Assembly: GCA_007116195.1 (NCBI GenBank)
Contig: SKIX01000045.1
Span: forward strand, 1-7,383
Source: Marinospirillum sp.
GTDB lineage: Bacteria > Pseudomonadota > Gammaproteobacteria > Pseudomonadales > Halomonadaceae
Reading direction: 5' to 3'
DNA: 7,383 bases
Shown here in pieces: positions 4,992 through 7,383 of this stretch (positions are counted from its first letter, which is position 1; each line of letters opens with the position of its first letter). The notes under the pieces are model-generated. The model saw only the letters and a program-made list of their open reading frames with translations. It ran no database searches and was not told the origin of the DNA. Position numbers and translations under genes: made by a program.

Positions 4992-7383
4992 ATGTTTAAA
5001 ACGTCCAAAATTGCTGAAATGGTCAAGAGTGCTTTTCGTGTTGAGCCTCTGGAGCAGCGGATTTTGCTTTCTGCTGACCCGGTTCTGGCACCCGCTCAGG
5101 TTTTGCTGACGCATGATGAAAATGAAGTCACCTTGCCGGCCAAAGCGGACTGGCTCGAGCAGCAGCAAGAGCAGAAAGAACAAACTCACTATGATCGTGA
5201 CTTGCCGGCTGATGATGAATTGAACCTGGCGCTGTTTGATTCGGCTACCCTTGATCAAGGCGGTCTCGTTCACCTGGGTGAATTGGCCCAAGAGAGCAGC
5301 AGCTCACAGGTTCATATTCAGCCGGGTCAGCAAGTCGGCGGCAGTGGTGAGTACGCTATTCACTTACAGAATCAGGGGGTACTGTCACCCGGCTATTCAC
5401 CCGGGGTGCAAACCCTGTCCAGCTATACCCAGGATGAAGCGGGTGTGCTCCATATTGAAATTGGCGGCACTACGGCAGGTAGTGGGTATGATCAAGTCAA
5501 CATTAATCAGTCGGCTAACTTGGCAGGCACCCTCGCTTTAGATTTTATTGATGACTTTACGCCAATTGCAGGGCAAACCTTTGACTTTCTAACCTATGGC
5601 GATCGCCTGGGTGACTTTACCCAAATCAGAGGTCTGTATGACCACGGCTTTGACAATCTTTATTTGCGTGTAGCAGAGCTAGAAGATGGCTTTCAGCTCC
5701 AAGCTCTGAGTGCCCATGTCATTCAGCTAGGCGAAGGTGATCAGGTACTTAATATTAACCAGGATGACCAGTTATTGCAGTTCTCCGGGGCGCTGGATTA
5801 CAGCTTGAATTTGGGCAGCCTCAACACCGATGCGCTGATTATTGACGGGGGTGCAGGCCGGGATCAGGTCAATATTTTATCCGATCTCGATCTAAGCGAT
5901 TTTCACTTTAAGATTCGCTCCGAGCAGATTAGTGTTGCCGAGGGCGCTGAGGTTTCAAGTACTGGCGATATTATCTTTTGGGCCGAGGATCGCGCGACAT
6001 CCAGCCGTGATCTCACCGCTGAAATCGTTATTAACGGCGATTTAAGCGCCGATGGTCACCTGGCCTTGGCGGCTCATACGGGCTGGTCGTATAGCGCCTC
6101 GAACTGGCTGCCCGGCGATGTGTTTAGTGGCGAAATGCGTTCCGCCATTAGGGTTGGCGATGGCTTGACGCTCAGTGGCGAAACCCTGCGCATCGAAGCC
6201 ATGACTGCCGCCGAAGTTACCCTGGGTGGTGGTTTTGTTGGCAGCCTGGTTGGCGATCTTTTATCAGGTATTACCGCAACTGAAGCGGCTCTGATTCATA
6301 TCGGCGCGTCCGAGTTAAATGCGGGCGCTCTCTACCTGAGTGCAACAACGGCCAGCAGCTACTCAGCAACTGGCATGATTATCTGGAATACCCTGGATGC
6401 TCGGGCCGAAGTGACGCTAGAAGGCACTGAAGCGACGGCAGGCGATCACGGCCTGCGCATTCTGGCTTTGGATAGCACTCAGGCACAAGCCCTGGGTCCT
6501 GCGGCTGAAGACGAAGACGGCGATAATGAGTTTTCGCTTGTCAGCATGGTGTTCGCATTCAATAGTGTCGATCACAGCAGTGTCATTACAATCGAAAATG
6601 CTGAACTCTCAGCAGGCGAAGCCGGAATCAATATTGAGGCTGAGAGTCAGGCGCAAATGACTGCGCGCTTGGTCGGTATAGCCACCAGTATTGGCTCCGA
6701 AGAAATTCAGCCCTCCAGCGTACCAGACTTTGCCATGAATGGTTTTGTGGCCTCTAACCGAGTGCTGGGCGAAGTTACCGTTGATTTAATCGACAGCAAG
6801 CTCACCACTGAACAAGAAGGCGATCTGCTGGTTCGGGCCGAAAATAAATCGACCCTGAACGCCCACCTTGAAGGCGGGGTCGCGGCTCGCGGCACCTCCG
6901 TCGGTGCCATGCTGGCCTTTAATACGATGGGCTGGGCGGCACAGAATATCTTCAGCCAGGGGCTGGATGCGCTCTTGGGCACCGATGCCCTGGGCAATGC
7001 TGAGCCGTTAAAAACCCATGTCAAGTTTGACGACACCGAGTTTAACATTGCTGGCAACATGGACGTTTACGCCCTATCAACACCTACGTTGGATGCCTAT
7101 TTAAGCAGCGAAGTCACCACAGAAAATGACAACCTGGCTGCTGGTTTTGTGATGACCAGCAATATGCTGGCCGCTGAAAGTCAGGTGCTTTTCCACAATA
7201 CAACGCCAAGTGTTCATCAGCAGGTCGGCGGTGATTTAACCCTGCTGGCTCTGGACAACGCCTTGATTTTTGCGACAACGCGCATGGGCGCGAGCAGCTC
7301 CGGTGGTGCCGCCGGTGGTGGGTTGATCGCCCGTAATGATGTGCGCTCCGATGTTCACGTAGAAGTGAATGAAGCCACAATCA
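4992..7383 (+). CDS. LEPR-XLL domain giant surface protein, N-terminal part (runs off window)
   Basis: The frame is open for 797 codons to the window edge with no stop, so the gene is incomplete here. Residues 18-30 read EPLEQRILLSADP, the N-terminal LEPRxLLSAD signature of very large marine proteobacterial proteins thought to be exported adhesins; here the Pro of LEPR is Gln22. No Sec signal peptide is seen, which suits type I secretion with a C-terminal signal outside the window. Residues about 116-212 resemble autotransporter passenger segments (GVLSPGYSPGVQTL at 129-142, then GxYDQVNI and FDFLTYGD). DGGAGRD (285-291) is an RTX-like GGxGxD turn. From about 357 onward, beta-strand modules with an L-x-[LIV]-x-A core repeat. 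ATG 4992 is preferred because AGG lies 7 nt upstream; an in-frame ATG at 4965 has no ribosome site. Function, probably adhesion or matrix, is inferred. Confidence 0.88.
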   Translation, partial: MFKTSKIAEMVKSAFRVEPLEQRILLSADPVLAPAQVLLTHDENEVTLPAKADWLEQQQEQKEQTHYDRDLPADDELNLALFDSATLDQGGLVHLGELAQESSSSQVHIQPGQQVGGSGEYAIHLQNQGVLSPGYSPGVQTLSSYTQDEAGVLHIEIGGTTAGSGYDQVNINQSANLAGTLALDFIDDFTPIAGQTFDFLTYGDRLGDFTQIRGLYDHGFDNLYLRVAELEDGFQLQALSAHVIQLGEGDQVLNINQDDQLLQFSGALDYSLNLGSLNTDALIIDGGAGRDQVNILSDLDLSDFHFKIRSEQISVAEGAEVSSTGDIIFWAEDRATSSRDLTAEIVINGDLSADGHLALAAHTGWSYSASNWLPGDVFSGEMRSAIRVGDGLTLSGETLRIEAMTAAEVTLGGGFVGSLVGDLLSGITATEAALIHIGASELNAGALYLSATTASSYSATGMIIWNTLDARAEVTLEGTEATAGDHGLRILALDSTQAQALGPAAEDEDGDNEFSLVSMVFAFNSVDHSSVITIENAELSAGEAGINIEAESQAQMTARLVGIATSIGSEEIQPSSVPDFAMNGFVASNRVLGEVTVDLIDSKLTTEQEGDLLVRAENKSTLNAHLEGGVAARGTSVGAMLAFNTMGWAAQNIFSQGLDALLGTDALGNAEPLKTHVKFDDTEFNIAGNMDVYALSTPTLDAYLSSEVTTENDNLAAGFVMTSNMLAAESQVLFHNTTPSVHQQVGGDLTLLALDNALIFATTRMGASSSGGAAGGGLIARNDVRSDVHVEVNEATI

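Noticed and set aside
4947..5541. Frames at 4947-5291 (minus) and 5236-5541 (plus)
   Set aside because: Both are shadows of the long LEPR-XLL reading frame, which carries the recognised motif and has no stop for 797 codons.
6707..7380. Minus-strand frames 6707-7060 and 7114-7380
   Set aside because: They are antisense shadows of the LEPR-XLL gene with His/Ser/Arg-rich translations and no independent signals.
1..7383. CRISPR array, integrase or phage genes, replication origin
   Set aside because: No regularly spaced repeats, no recombinase motifs and no DnaA-box clusters were seen on either strand.

Overview
The window looks like a chromosomal stretch from a marine-type gammaproteobacterium, probably near the Oceanospirillales/Pseudomonadales. 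The evidence is an RpoD sequence that closely follows the Pseudomonas/E. coli pattern, a CAU-anticodon tRNA directly behind rpoD, and the start of a LEPR-XLL giant surface protein. The exact genus cannot be read from the sequence.

Layout. (1) 1-1960: complete rpoD (primary sigma factor, 620 aa), closed by a strong 13-bp hairpin. A good sigma70 promoter is built into that hairpin and points at the next gene. (2) 1988-2064: a tRNA with anticodon CAT and an encoded CCA, most like tRNA-Ile2 (ileX type). (3) 2065-3372: about 1.3 kb without an intact gene. It holds a minus-strand coding scrap (2223-2387), a copy of a dispersed 40-nt repeat (2444-2483) and a decayed IS630-family transposase (about 2671-3227) that keeps its N-terminal helix-turn-helix and its C-terminal tail but has lost the DDE catalytic core. 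(4) 3373-4350: an intact tandem two-domain cytidylyltransferase-like protein. (5) 4351-4991: a gene-free region with an AT-rich palindrome, a 141-bp MITE-like element with terminal inverted repeats and TTA flanks, and the second copy of the 40-nt repeat. (6) 4992-7383: the first 797 codons of a giant LEPR-XLL protein that runs off the window. It has an autotransporter-like N-terminal segment followed by repeated beta-strand modules.

How it fits together. The left end is conserved housekeeping DNA (rpoD and tRNA). Everything after the tRNA looks accessory: transposon debris, an isolated nucleotidyltransferase and a large adhesin-like gene. The rpoD/tRNA junction may therefore be an insertion or rearrangement hotspot, although no attachment-site duplication is visible here. 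No operon links the genes; each has a long non-coding gap in front of it. The most unusual items are the two-domain cytidylyltransferase, whose two halves have lost different motifs, the tRNA promoter inside the rpoD terminator, the duplicated 40-nt motif with covarying ends, and the giant protein.
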